This document shows positions 24,575-33,422 of a stretch of DNA of 64,000 bases, one piece after another. A model generated the notes under the pieces. That model had not been told where the DNA came from. It made no database searches and worked only from the letters and a program-made list of their open reading frames with translations. Made by a program: the position numbers and the translations under genes. The DNA comes from Oscillibacter sp. (lineage in GTDB: Bacteria; Bacillota; Clostridia; Oscillospirales; Oscillospiraceae). The stretch covers positions 1 through 64,000 of the forward strand of contig NZ_JAQUVF010000006.1 of assembly GCF_028693505.1 (NCBI RefSeq). Reading direction: 5' to 3'. Each line of letters begins with the position of its first letter. Within the stretch, counting starts at the first letter, position 1.

Positions 24575-24844
24575 CGCTCCGCTGCCCGACAGCAGCCGAC
24601 AAGTTTCCTGAAAAGTTTGTTAAAAACGACGAAAAAATTGCTGGAACTTTTTTGGGACACACAATATTTTGAAGCAATATCGAAAATAAGAAGCCCGTCA
24701 ACACAACATGTTGTGTTGACGGGCTTCTTTGATTTTACGTCAACCAAGGCAACTGGAATCGAACACTCGTTTTATTTGTGCCGTTTTGCACCGTTTTTAC
24801 TGATTTTGAGCCTGTTTCAAGGGGTTTGTGTCCGAAAAAAAACC
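24575..24844. other. Intergenic region before mraZ
   Basis: Between the coiled-coil gene and the mraZ promoter. It holds the perfect palindrome/terminator at 24688-24729. The ~110 bp after it (24735-24844) is AT-richer than its surroundings and shows no gene or RNA that I can name. Confidence 0.5.
24688..24733 (+). terminator. Terminator formed by a 42-bp perfect palindrome
   Basis: Positions 24688-24729 are perfectly self-complementary with no spacer (AAGAAGCCCGTCAACACAAC and onwards, mirrored at 24708/24709) and are followed by T's. It closes the rsmD-coaD operon. Confidence 0.75.
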
Positions 24845-24873
24845 TTGCAATTTCAGGAATCTTTCCGTATACT
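24845..24873 (+). promoter_or_regulatory. Promoter of the mraZ/dcw cluster
   Basis: TTGCAA (24845-24850), 17 bp, then TATACT (24868-24873). Confidence 0.8.
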
Positions 24874-24884
24874 CAAAGTATCGG

Positions 24885-24899
24885 TGGGGAAAAGTGGGG
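24885..24899 (+). promoter_or_regulatory. Candidate MraZ operator
   Basis: TGGGG repeats at 24885-24889 and 24895-24899 with a 5-bp gap, just downstream of the -10. This matches the known MraZ site (direct TGGGN repeats on a 10-bp period). A looser pair (CGGGG, GGGGG) recurs at about 24947-24961 over the ribosome site. Confidence 0.65.
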
Positions 24900-24969
24900 G
24901 ATAGTAGTATTCAGGTGCCACATGCGCCCCATTTTAACCCAAAAAACGGGGAAAAGGGGGGCGGCTTTC

Positions 24970-25413
24970 ATGGCGAGACTGCTTGGTAAATCCAATAACA
25001 GCATCGACTCCAAGGGCCGCCTGGTCATCCCCTCCACCATGCGCGAAGCGCTGGGAGACACCTTTACCATTACCATTGGCGCGGAGCACTGCCTCACTAT
25101 TTATCCCCAGGCCAAGTGGGAGCAGATGTCCGATGAAATGGACCAGCTCAGCTATACCGAGGCCCGGGCGCTGACGCTGCTGTACGCCAACGCCGTCCAG
25201 TGCGAGCCGGACGGGCAGGGGCGCGTGCTGATCCCCGGCAATCTCCGCACCCACGCGGGCCTCAAGAAAACGGCCACCATCGTGGGTTTGAACTCCTTCG
25301 CGGAAATTTGGGACGAGGCCACCTGGACCGAGCGCGAGCGCCGGATGCTGGAAAGCGATGATATGGCTGCCGCCATGGACGCGCTCTCCCGTGCCCGCAC
25401 GAACCGGGGATGA
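24970..25413 (+). CDS. mraZ: Transcriptional regulator MraZ
   Basis: A 147-residue DNA-binding protein with two SpoVT/AbrB-type beta-barrel domains (about 6-50 and 78-122). It starts [29 protein letters not shown], with the mirrored second motif [13 protein letters not shown]. It heads the dcw cluster and in other bacteria represses it by binding TGGG repeats in its own promoter, which are visible here. ATG at 24970 follows AAAAGGGGGG. The longer open frame upstream (from 24778) has no homology. Its stop overlaps the rsmH start. Confidence 0.96.
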   Translation: MARLLGKSNNSIDSKGRLVIPSTMREALGDTFTITIGAEHCLTIYPQAKWEQMSDEMDQLSYTEARALTLLYANAVQCEPDGQGRVLIPGNLRTHAGLKKTATIVGLNSFAEIWDEATWTERERRMLESDDMAAAMDALSRARTNRG

Positions 25414-26366
25414 GGCCGATGGAATATACGCATAAGCCCGTTTTGCTGGACGAATGCATCGCCGCGCTGGCGATCCGGCCGGACGGAATCTATATAGACG
25501 GCACGCTGGGTCGGGCCGGGCATTCCAGAGAGATTGCCAAACGGCTGACCACCGGTCGGCTCATCTGCATCGACCGGGACATGGCGGCCATTGACGCCGC
25601 AAGGGAGCGTCTGGCTCCCTGGATGGACCGCGTGACGCTGGTCCATCAAAATTTTGCGGAGTTGGGGGACGTTTTGCGCGCCGCCGGGGCACCGGCCGCC
25701 GACGGAATGCTCTTTGATCTGGGCGTTTCCTCTCCCCAGCTGGATGATGCCTCCCGGGGCTTTTCCTATATGCAGGATGCGCCGCTGGACATGCGGATGG
25801 ACGCCTCCGCGCCCCTGACGGCGTACGAGGTGGTCAACAGCTGGAGCTATGAGGAGCTGCGGCGGATCTTATATGAATACGGCGAGGAGCGCTACGCCCC
25901 CGCCATTGCCAAGGCCATTGTCCGGGCGCGGGAGAGTGCGCCCATCCAAACAACACTGCAACTGGTGGACGTCATCAAGGGCGCCATGCCGCCCGCGGCG
26001 CTGCGGGAAAAGCAGCATCCGGCCAAGCGCAGCTTTCAGGCCATCCGCATCGCGGTCAACGGGGAGCTGGACGCGCTGGAGCCTATGCTGCTCTCGGCAG
26101 TGGACGGCTTGCGGCCCGGCGGACGGCTGGCAGTCATCACCTTCCACTCTCTGGAGGACCGCATTGTGAAGCGGACCTTGCAGAACTTGTCCCGGGGCTG
26201 CACCTGCCCGCCGGAATTTCCCGTGTGTGTGTGCGGCAAGAAACCGAAAATCAAGCTCCTCACCCGCAAGCCCGTCGTCTCGGGCCCGGCGGAGCTGGAG
26301 GAAAACCCGCGAGCCAGAAGCGCAAAGCTTCGCTCCGCTGAAAAATGCGGAACGTTTGACCTTTAA
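25410..26366 (+). CDS. rsmH: 16S rRNA (cytosine1402-N4)-methyltransferase RsmH (MraW)
   Basis: A 318-residue SAM-dependent methylase of the m4C1402 site. Family features are [35 protein letters not shown] at the start, [41 protein letters not shown] and [13 protein letters not shown]. The start is taken at 25410 because it overlaps the mraZ stop (ATGA coupling). An in-frame ATG at 25419 (MEYTHKP) is an equally plausible start by homology. RsmI, which acts on the same nucleotide, is encoded at 58.2 kb. Confidence 0.96.
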   Translation: MRPMEYTHKPVLLDECIAALAIRPDGIYIDGTLGRAGHSREIAKRLTTGRLICIDRDMAAIDAARERLAPWMDRVTLVHQNFAELGDVLRAAGAPAADGMLFDLGVSSPQLDDASRGFSYMQDAPLDMRMDASAPLTAYEVVNSWSYEELRRILYEYGEERYAPAIAKAIVRARESAPIQTTLQLVDVIKGAMPPAALREKQHPAKRSFQAIRIAVNGELDALEPMLLSAVDGLRPGGRLAVITFHSLEDRIVKRTLQNLSRGCTCPPEFPVCVCGKKPKIKLLTRKPVVSGPAELEENPRARSAKLRSAEKCGTFDL

Positions 26367-26437
26367 AGGGACTTTAACGGGGGCGCGGGCCGCCCCTGTG
26401 GAAAAAATGTGTGTGCGTGAACCGGAGGGAGGAATCC

Positions 26438-27001
26438 ATGGTGGCATCTGCGGCGCAGGAGCTGCGCTATCGTAGCGGTCGTGCTGTCAACGGCAGCCTT
26501 GCATATGATCTGGATCTGGAGGTTCGTGAACGGGAGCTGCGCCATGCAGGCGAGGCGCCTCGCCGCCGGGAAGCGGAGAGGGAGCAGACCAAGGTCCGCA
26601 GCGTGGCGAAGGTGCAGGTTCGGGAGCGGCAGAAGGTATCCCCGCTGGCCGTTCTGGGCTTTGGCGCCGTGGTGGGACTGGCGGTACTGGTGCTGATGAG
26701 CTATATTCAGCTCATGGAGCTGTCCGCCGACACGGTGAATCTGAAAAAGCAGCTCTCCTCGCTGGAGACGGAGCATGTGACCCTCACCACGCAGTATGAG
26801 CAGATGTTCGATCTGGCTACGGTGAAGGAGGCCGCCGAGGCGTCCGGCATGGCCAAGCCCAGCAACAGCCAAATTTATTACATTGATCTCAGCGACGGCG
26901 ACAATGCCGTGGTTTACCAGAAGGAAGAACCCAGCGTCTTAAGCCGCGTACTGACGTCCTTCAACCACGGAGTCTATGCGGTGGTGGAATATTTTGACTG
27001 A
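26438..27001 (+). CDS. ftsL: Cell division protein FtsL
   Basis: A 187-residue bitopic protein. It has a basic cytoplasmic N-terminus (about 85 residues, rich in Arg/Glu), one membrane helix (about 91-112, LAVLGFGAVVGLAVLVLMSYI), then a leucine-zipper-like coiled coil (LSADTVNLKKQLSSLETEHVTL) and a short tail. The family is poorly conserved. The identification rests on topology and position between rsmH and the class B PBP. GGAGGGAGG before ATG 26438 decides the start over an earlier ATG at 26411. Confidence 0.85.
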   Translation: MVASAAQELRYRSGRAVNGSLAYDLDLEVRERELRHAGEAPRRREAEREQTKVRSVAKVQVRERQKVSPLAVLGFGAVVGLAVLVLMSYIQLMELSADTVNLKKQLSSLETEHVTLTTQYEQMFDLATVKEAAEASGMAKPSNSQIYYIDLSDGDNAVVYQKEEPSVLSRVLTSFNHGVYAVVEYFD

Positions 27002-27033
27002 CCATTGCACTATAATGGAATGGACTGAGAGCG

Positions 27034-27062
27034 GGGAGTAAGAAGGACGTCTTCTTGCTCCC
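27034..27062 (+). other. Stem-loop in the ftsL-pbp spacer
   Basis: A 12-bp stem with one G-T pair (27034-27045 and 27051-27062) and a 5-nt loop. No T-run follows, so it is not a standard terminator. It could be an mRNA processing or stability element. Confidence 0.45.
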
Positions 27063-27118
27063 TTGCTTCGCTCAAAGCAAGCTGAAGTGGGCTGCAGGCC
27101 CGAAAAGGAGAACGTAGC

Positions 27119-29563
27119 ATGGCAAGCAAACCCCGCAGAAAAAGTGACGCTGCCCGCCGCGCCAACCAGGTCATCCGCAGCCGGACGGTTGCGGTGATGA
27201 TCCTTCTGGGCGTGTGTACCTTTGGAATGCTGTTCTGGAAGCTCTATGACCTCCAGATTCGTCAGCACGAAAAATTGCAGGAGCAGGCGGTCGCCCAGCA
27301 GACCCGCAGCACGGTCATCACTGCCTCCCGCGGGACGCTCTATGACCGCAACGGCACTCCGCTGGCCATCTCCGCCACGGCAGAGACGGTGTTCATCTCC
27401 CCTCAGGAGATCGGGGAATTTGTGGAGAGCCAAAAAACCAAACAGACGGAGCTGCAGGAAAAGGCGGCTAAAAAGGGCGAGAGCTATACGCCCGGCGCGG
27501 TGCGGGACGGCAATTATATTGCCCGGGGCCTTGGTCGGATTCTGGGCGTGGATGAGGGCATCATCCAGAAAAAGATGGAGCGCACCTGGTCTCAGTACGA
27601 GATCGTGAAGTTGCGCTCGGAGCAGGCCACCGCCGACGAGGTCCGCCGCTTTATCAACGGGCAGATCGACGATGCGGGCAATCCCGTGCCGGAGGGGCAG
27701 GAGCAAAAGCTGCGGGGCGTATACATGGAGCCGGATTCCAAGCGCTACTATCCCTATGGCTCCCTGGCCGCCAACGTCATCGGCTTCGTCAACGGGGAAA
27801 ATAAGGGCGGCGTGGGGCTGGAGGCCAAGTACGAAAGCGTGCTGGAGGGCACCTCCGGCCTGACCGTCACAGCCAAAAACGCCAGAAACACCGATCTTCT
27901 CTACCAGTATGAGCAGTACTACGACGCGCAAAACGGCGAAAGTCTGGTGCTGACACTGGATACCAACGTGCAGCACTCTCTGGAGAAAAACATCGAGAGC
28001 ATGGTGAAGAAATTCAACGCCAAAAACGGCGCCACCGGCATCGTGATGGATGTGAACTCCGGCGCCATCGTGGGGATGGCGTCCTACCCCAATTACGACT
28101 TGAATGCCTACGGAACCATCTACGACGAAAAGCTGCAATCGCAGCTTACCGCAAAGCTGGCGGAGCTGGAGAAAAACCGCGGCAGCTATAAAACCGAGGA
28201 GGAGTATCAGGCGGCGGTCTCCAAGGCCACCAGCGACATGGTGCAGACCCAGTGGCGCAACAAGTGCATCGACTCCACCTACGAGCCCGGCTCCACCTTT
28301 AAGCCCCTGACGCTGGCGGCGGCGCTGGAAGAGGGCGTGGTCACCACGAATACCACCTTCGATTGCAGCGGCTCCATCAAGGTGCAGGGCTGGGGCAAGC
28401 CCATCAACTGCTCCAAAAAGATCGGGCACGGTCACCAGACGCTGGAACAGGCGGTGGGAAACTCCTGCAACCCCGCCTTCATCAGCATGGGATTGAAAAT
28501 CGGCACGGAAAAATACTATCAGTATCTCAAAGCATTTGGACTGATGGAGCCAACGGGCGTGGACATGATCGGCGAGGTGACGGGCCTTTTCGCCAGTGAG
28601 AAGAGCTTCAACTCCAACGTGGTGTCGCTGGCCTCCTATGCCTTCGGCCAGACCTTTACCGTGACCCCGCTGCATCTGATCCGGGCGCAGGCCGCCTGCA
28701 TCAACGGCGGATATCTCTATACGCCCTATGTGGTGGATCAGGAGCTGGACGACGACGGCAACATCGTCTCTCAGCATGATTCCACCCCCATCCGGCAGGT
28801 CATCAGCGAGGAAACCTCCGCCAAGGTGCGGCAGTGCCTGGAATACGTGGTGGCCAGCGGCACCGGCAAAAACGGTCAGGTGGTGGGCTACCGCATCGGC
28901 GGCAAGACCGGTACCGCCGATAAGACCGGCACCCGTACCGCCAATAACCCTCAGGGCGACGTGGTGGTGTCCTTCATGTGCTTCGCCCCCGCCAACGACC
29001 CCCAGTACATCATGCTCCTCACCATGGATACCCCCAGCCGGAATACCGGCGTTTACGTCTCCGGCGGCAATATGGTGGCGCCCACCGCCAGCAAGATCAT
29101 GGGCGAAATTTTGCCGTATCTCGGCATCGAGCCGGACTATTCCGCCGAGGAGCTGGTAGGTGCGGACGCGGCGGTCCCCAATGTGGTGGGCCTTTCCACT
29201 GCGGACGCCAAGGCCAAAATGGAAAGCGCGGGCTTTGCCTGCCGAACCCTCGGCAGCGGCGATACCGTCACCGACCAGACGCCTGCCGGCGGCGCCATTG
29301 TTCCCAATAACGCCACCATCATCCTGTATCTGGGCGGGCAAAAACCGGACGATCCGTGTACGGTGCCCAATGTGGTGGGCCTCACCGCGTCTGAGGCGAA
29401 TCAGACGCTGACCAACGCGGGGCTTATTATGAAGGTGGCAGGCGCCACCGCGGCAAGCTCCGGCAATGTCCACGCCATCTCCCAGTCCCATCCCTCCGGC
29501 AGTCACTTGACGGTGGGCGAGGTGGTCACGGTCCAGTTCGGTGACAGCTCTGTTTTGGATTGA
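27119..29563 (+). CDS. Class B penicillin-binding protein (FtsI/PBP2B/SpoVD type) with two PASTA domains
   Basis: An 814-residue septal or spore-cortex transpeptidase. It has a basic cytoplasmic tail and one membrane helix (about 25-43), then a dimerisation domain containing SRGTLYDRNGTPLA. The transpeptidase domain has S392-T-F-K, S449-C-N and K596-T-G. Two C-terminal PASTA domains begin near 688 (PNVVGLSTADAK) and 757 (PNVVGLTASEAN). There is only one PBP gene in the cluster. In Bacillus, pbpB and spoVD are tandem here, so this one may serve division while a sporulation paralogue lies elsewhere, or it may do both. ATG 27119 follows AAAAGGAG. Confidence 0.93.
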   Translation: MASKPRRKSDAARRANQVIRSRTVAVMILLGVCTFGMLFWKLYDLQIRQHEKLQEQAVAQQTRSTVITASRGTLYDRNGTPLAISATAETVFISPQEIGEFVESQKTKQTELQEKAAKKGESYTPGAVRDGNYIARGLGRILGVDEGIIQKKMERTWSQYEIVKLRSEQATADEVRRFINGQIDDAGNPVPEGQEQKLRGVYMEPDSKRYYPYGSLAANVIGFVNGENKGGVGLEAKYESVLEGTSGLTVTAKNARNTDLLYQYEQYYDAQNGESLVLTLDTNVQHSLEKNIESMVKKFNAKNGATGIVMDVNSGAIVGMASYPNYDLNAYGTIYDEKLQSQLTAKLAELEKNRGSYKTEEEYQAAVSKATSDMVQTQWRNKCIDSTYEPGSTFKPLTLAAALEEGVVTTNTTFDCSGSIKVQGWGKPINCSKKIGHGHQTLEQAVGNSCNPAFISMGLKIGTEKYYQYLKAFGLMEPTGVDMIGEVTGLFASEKSFNSNVVSLASYAFGQTFTVTPLHLIRAQAACINGGYLYTPYVVDQELDDDGNIVSQHDSTPIRQVISEETSAKVRQCLEYVVASGTGKNGQVVGYRIGGKTGTADKTGTRTANNPQGDVVVSFMCFAPANDPQYIMLLTMDTPSRNTGVYVSGGNMVAPTASKIMGEILPYLGIEPDYSAEELVGADAAVPNVVGLSTADAKAKMESAGFACRTLGSGDTVTDQTPAGGAIVPNNATIILYLGGQKPDDPCTVPNVVGLTASEANQTLTNAGLIMKVAGATAASSGNVHAISQSHPSGSHLTVGEVVTVQFGDSSVLD

Positions 29564-29664
29564 CAGCAGGTTTCACAAGGTTTTAGGCACCATTGTGCGT
29601 ATACTTTGCGTTTCGTCCTGACTATAATAAGGCTGGAAAACTCAATATAAAGGGGCGGATACGC

Positions 29665-31116
29665 ATGAAATTAAAAGAATTATTGCAGGGACTCCCGATC
29701 CTCTCCGCGAAGGCGGACCTCAATACGGAGATTTCGGATGTGAGCTATGACTCCCGGACCACAAAGCCCGGGGACCTCTTCGTGGCAATGACCGGCTTCG
29801 CCGTGGACGGACACACCTTTATCGCCAGGGCGGTTTCTGCCGGCGCGGCGGCTGTGGTGTGCGAACGTCCGCCGGAGGACGGGACGGTTCCCTATGTGCA
29901 GGTGGAAAACTCCCGGCGGGCGCTGGCGGTAATAGGCGCAAATTACTTCGGCCATCCCGCGGACGCCATGACCATGGTGGGCGTCACCGGGACCAACGGA
30001 AAGACCACCACCACCTATCTCTTAAAAGCGGTCTTGGAGCAGGAGCTGGGCGCCCGGGTGGGGCTGATCGGCACCAATCAGAATATGATCGGCAGCGAGG
30101 TCCTTCCCACGGAGCGGACCACGCCGGAATCCTTTGAGCTTCAGCGCCTGTTTGCCCAGATGCGCTCTGCGGGCTGCACCCACGTGGTGATGGAGGTATC
30201 CTCCCATGCGCTGGTGCTGGACCGGGTCTGGGGCGTTTCCTACGACGTGGGCATTTTTACCAATCTGACCCAGGACCATCTGGATTTCCACAGGACCATG
30301 GAAGAATATTGCGACGCCAAGGCGATGCTCTTTCAAAACTGCGCCGTGGGCGTTTGCAACGCCGACGATCCGTGGACGGAGCGGCTGCTGCGCGGCGCTA
30401 CGTGTAAAACGTTTTTCTACGCCGAGAAGGCTAACGCCGACCTGCGGGCGGAGGACGTCCTTCTCGCGGCGGACCACATTGGATTCACGGCGGTGACAAA
30501 GGACGCCCGGGTGGATGTCCGGGTGAATATCCCCGGCGGCTTCATGGTGTACAATACGCTGGATGTGCTCTGTGCGGCGCTGGCGCTGGGCATTCCTCTG
30601 GAAAGAAGCGCCGAGGCGCTTGCCCGGGTCCCCCATGTGAAGGGCCGGGTGGAGGTGGTCCCCACGCCGGGAAAGGACTTTACGGTGCTCATCGACTACG
30701 CCCACAGTCCCGACAGTCTGGAAAATGTGTTGCGGACGGTGAAGGGCTTTGCCAAGGGCCGTACCATCGCGCTCTTTGGCTGCGGCGGCGACCGGGACCG
30801 GACGAAGCGGCCCAAAATGGGCGCTGTCGCCGCCAAGTTGGCGGACTTTGCAATCGTCACCTCCGATAACCCCCGGACGGAAGAGCCGGCGGCCATCATT
30901 GCAGATATTTTGCCCGGCCTTGCCGGGAGTGAGACGCCCTATACGGTTGTGGAAAACCGGGTGGAGGCCATCCATTACGGGCTGGACCACGCAGGCGCGG
31001 GGGACGTCCTCGTCCTTTGCGGCAAGGGCCACGAAAGCTATCAGGAAATCAACCACGTCAAGCACCACATGGATGAACGGGAGATCGTGGCGGAGTACCT
31101 GAACGGGGGAAAATAA
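29665..31116 (+). CDS. murE: UDP-MurNAc-tripeptide synthetase MurE (meso-DAP type)
   Basis: A 483-residue Mur ligase. The ATP loop is VTGTNGKTTTT (near residue 111), with the conserved HLDFH and IDYAHSPDSLENVL. The substrate-choice motif is DNPR (SDNPRTEEP), which in this family indicates meso-diaminopimelate as the added amino acid, consistent with dapA in this window. ATG 29665 is chosen, with AAAGGGGCGG 6-15 nt upstream. The open frame begins 72 nt earlier without a ribosome site. A TATAAT at 29623-29628 in the spacer may be an internal promoter, but no good -35 accompanies it. Confidence 0.96.
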   Translation: MKLKELLQGLPILSAKADLNTEISDVSYDSRTTKPGDLFVAMTGFAVDGHTFIARAVSAGAAAVVCERPPEDGTVPYVQVENSRRALAVIGANYFGHPADAMTMVGVTGTNGKTTTTYLLKAVLEQELGARVGLIGTNQNMIGSEVLPTERTTPESFELQRLFAQMRSAGCTHVVMEVSSHALVLDRVWGVSYDVGIFTNLTQDHLDFHRTMEEYCDAKAMLFQNCAVGVCNADDPWTERLLRGATCKTFFYAEKANADLRAEDVLLAADHIGFTAVTKDARVDVRVNIPGGFMVYNTLDVLCAALALGIPLERSAEALARVPHVKGRVEVVPTPGKDFTVLIDYAHSPDSLENVLRTVKGFAKGRTIALFGCGGDRDRTKRPKMGAVAAKLADFAIVTSDNPRTEEPAAIIADILPGLAGSETPYTVVENRVEAIHYGLDHAGAGDVLVLCGKGHESYQEINHVKHHMDEREIVAEYLNGGK

Positions 31117-31161
31117 GACACAAAAGCGCCGGCGGGGGAGTCCGGCGGAAAAGGGAGAAGT

Positions 31162-32151
31162 ATGGAGTTGTTGATCTGGATTGCGGCGGGAATCAGTTTT
31201 CTTCTGACCCTGGTGATCGGAAAGTTTTTGATTCCGGAGCTGCGAAAACTGAAGGCCGGGCAGGAGATCCGAAAGGACGGACCCTCGTGGCACGCCGGAA
31301 AGGCCGGTACGCCCACCATGGGCGGTATCATGTTCATTCTGGGCGTGGGCGTCACGGTGTTTGTGCTGGGCTGGAAGATGATGCTCAGTGGAATTTTTAT
31401 TCATCTCTATGTATACCTGTTCGCGTTGATTTTTGGCCTGATCGGCTTTGTGGACGATTACCGCAAGGTCCGTCAGCACCAGAACGAGGGTCTCACCGCC
31501 AAGCAGAAGTTTGTTTTGCAGCTGGCGGCCGCCATTGTGTTTTTGTGCCTGATGCGCTATGAGGAGCTTTTGACCAACGAGGTGTACGTTCCCTTCGTGA
31601 ATGTGACCTTCACCATGAACTGGGTGGTGTATCTTGCCTTTGCGGCGTTTGTGATCGTGGGCTGCGTCAACGCGGTCAATCTGACGGACGGCATTGACGG
31701 CCTTGCCACCAGCGTCACCTTCGTGGTGATGGCGTTTTTCACGGTGGCGGGCGCGCTGTACAGCTTTCACGGGGTGCAGGCGCTGTTTCCGGCGGCTCTG
31801 GCGGGGGGGCTTGCAGCCTTTTTCGTTTACAACCACCACCCCGCCAAGACCTTTATGGGCGACACCGGCAGTTTGTTTCTGGGCGGCGCGGTGGCCGCTG
31901 TGGCGTTTGCCATGGACCTGCCGCTGATTTTGATTCCGGTGGGCGTTATTTACATCGCGGAGACCGTGAGCGATATCATTCAGGTGACGTATTTCAAGAT
32001 GACCCACGGCAAGCGCTTTTTCAAAATGGCACCGCTGCACCATCATCTGGAGCTCTCCGGCTGGAGCGAGGCAAAGCTGGTGACGGTGTTTTCCATCATC
32101 ACGCTGGTGTGCTGCGTTTTGGCGTATTTCGGCATACAGGGACGGTATTAA
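31162..32151 (+). CDS. mraY: Phospho-N-acetylmuramoyl-pentapeptide-transferase MraY
   Basis: A 329-residue polytopic enzyme with about ten membrane helices that makes lipid I. Catalytic landmarks are FVDDYRKVRQHQNEGL with its DD pair, NAVNLTDGIDGLA, the FMGDTGSLFLG loop and the HHHLE segment near the C-terminus. GKAGTPTMGG near residue 51 is family specific. It follows murE directly. The usual intervening murF is absent. Confidence 0.97.
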   Translation: MELLIWIAAGISFLLTLVIGKFLIPELRKLKAGQEIRKDGPSWHAGKAGTPTMGGIMFILGVGVTVFVLGWKMMLSGIFIHLYVYLFALIFGLIGFVDDYRKVRQHQNEGLTAKQKFVLQLAAAIVFLCLMRYEELLTNEVYVPFVNVTFTMNWVVYLAFAAFVIVGCVNAVNLTDGIDGLATSVTFVVMAFFTVAGALYSFHGVQALFPAALAGGLAAFFVYNHHPAKTFMGDTGSLFLGGAVAAVAFAMDLPLILIPVGVIYIAETVSDIIQVTYFKMTHGKRFFKMAPLHHHLELSGWSEAKLVTVFSIITLVCCVLAYFGIQGRY

Positions 32152-32181
32152 GCAAAAACAAAGCGGGAAGGGGGGAGAGCG

Positions 32182-33411
32182 GTGACAAAACAGGGGACCA
32201 CGCAGCGGCGCAGGCCAATGCCCCGGGAAGAAGCGCTGGAGCGGCAGAAGCGGGCGCAGCAGCTGCGGGAAAAGGAGCAGGAGAGCCGGGAACTGGCCCG
32301 CGGCCCTATCGATCTGCCCTTTTGTCTGCTGGTTTTGCTGCTGACGGGCATCGGACTTGTGATGCTGCTTTCCGCCAGCTTTCCATCCGCCTATTACATC
32401 AACAGTGACCCCACCCATTATTTTGTGCGGCAGGGAATTTTTGCGGCGGCGGGGATCGCGGCCATGTTCCTCCTCAGCCGCATCAATTACCAGCGCTTTC
32501 GCGCCATCGCCAAGCCGCTGCTCTATCTGGCCTTCATTTTGCTGGTGCTGGTCATTATTCCGGGAAACCCCATCGCCGTCACCCGCAACCACGCCACCCG
32601 CTGGATCGGCATCGGCGAGCTGTTCACCTTCCAGCCCTCGGAAATCGCCAAGATGGCAGTGGTGATCTATTTTTCCAGCAGCATTTCCAAAAAGAAGGAT
32701 AAGATGAACACCACCCGATACGGCATTACGCCCTACCTCCTGATTTTGGGCGCGCTTTCCGTGCTGATGCTGCTGGAGCCTCATCTTTCCGGCACGGTGC
32801 TCATCGTGGGCACCGGCGCGGTTTTGATGCTCATCGGCGGCATCAACCTCGGCTGGGTGCTTGCCGCGATGGGCGGCGCGGCGGGCGTAGCCGCGCTGAT
32901 GTTCTCCGGCATCATCTCTTACGGGCAGTCCCGCATCGCCATGTGGCACAACCCCTGGCTGGACGCGCAGGGGGACGGATACCAGCTGGTGCAAAGTCTG
33001 CTGTCCATCGGCTCGGGGGGCCTTCTGGGCGTGGGGCTTGGAAAAAGCCGCCAGAAGTATCTGTATCTGCCGGAGGAGCACAACGACTTCATTTTCGCCA
33101 TCATCTGCGAGGAACTGGGATTGATCGGCGCCACCATCATCATGCTGCTTTTCGCGGCACTGATCCTGCGGGGCTACTGGATCGCGCTCCATGCCCGGGA
33201 CCGGTTCGGAAGCCTTCTGGTGGTGGGCGTTACCACGCTGATCGCGCTGCAAACGTTTTTGAATATCGGCGTGGTCACGGGACTGCTGCCCACCACCGGT
33301 ATCTCGCTGCCCTTTTTCAGCTATGGAGGCACGGCGCTTTCCATGCAGTTGGCGGAAATGGGCATCGTGCTCAGCGTCTCGCGACAAATGAAGCCCACGA
33401 AGGCAGGGTAG
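32182..33411 (+). CDS. ftsW: FtsW/RodA/SpoVE-family peptidoglycan glycosyltransferase
   Basis: A 409-residue SEDS protein with a ~45-residue basic cytoplasmic N-terminus and about ten membrane helices. Conserved segments are LLSASFPSAYY, ATRWIGIG, FQPSEIAKMAVVIYF, EEHNDFIFAIICEELG and TGLLPTTGISLPFFSYGGTAL. Position next to murG favours FtsW (or SpoVE) rather than RodA. The start is GTG at 32182 behind GGGGGGAG. murD, usual just upstream, is missing. Confidence 0.93.
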   Translation: MTKQGTTQRRRPMPREEALERQKRAQQLREKEQESRELARGPIDLPFCLLVLLLTGIGLVMLLSASFPSAYYINSDPTHYFVRQGIFAAAGIAAMFLLSRINYQRFRAIAKPLLYLAFILLVLVIIPGNPIAVTRNHATRWIGIGELFTFQPSEIAKMAVVIYFSSSISKKKDKMNTTRYGITPYLLILGALSVLMLLEPHLSGTVLIVGTGAVLMLIGGINLGWVLAAMGGAAGVAALMFSGIISYGQSRIAMWHNPWLDAQGDGYQLVQSLLSIGSGGLLGVGLGKSRQKYLYLPEEHNDFIFAIICEELGLIGATIIMLLFAALILRGYWIALHARDRFGSLLVVGVTTLIALQTFLNIGVVTGLLPTTGISLPFFSYGGTALSMQLAEMGIVLSVSRQMKPTKAG

Positions 33412-33422
33412 GTGTTAAGGAA

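Noticed and set aside
24735-24800. Possible tRNA 3' end on the minus strand (GTTCGATTCC-like segment)
   Set aside because: The T-arm does not pair and no acceptor or anticodon stem can be found around it.
26939-29506. 855-codon open frame on - opposite the PBP gene
   Set aside because: Antisense shadow of a clear transpeptidase gene.
30022-33387. 1121-codon open frame on - across murE, mraY and ftsW
   Set aside because: Antisense shadow of three well-identified dcw genes, with His/Gln/Arg-rich low-quality composition.
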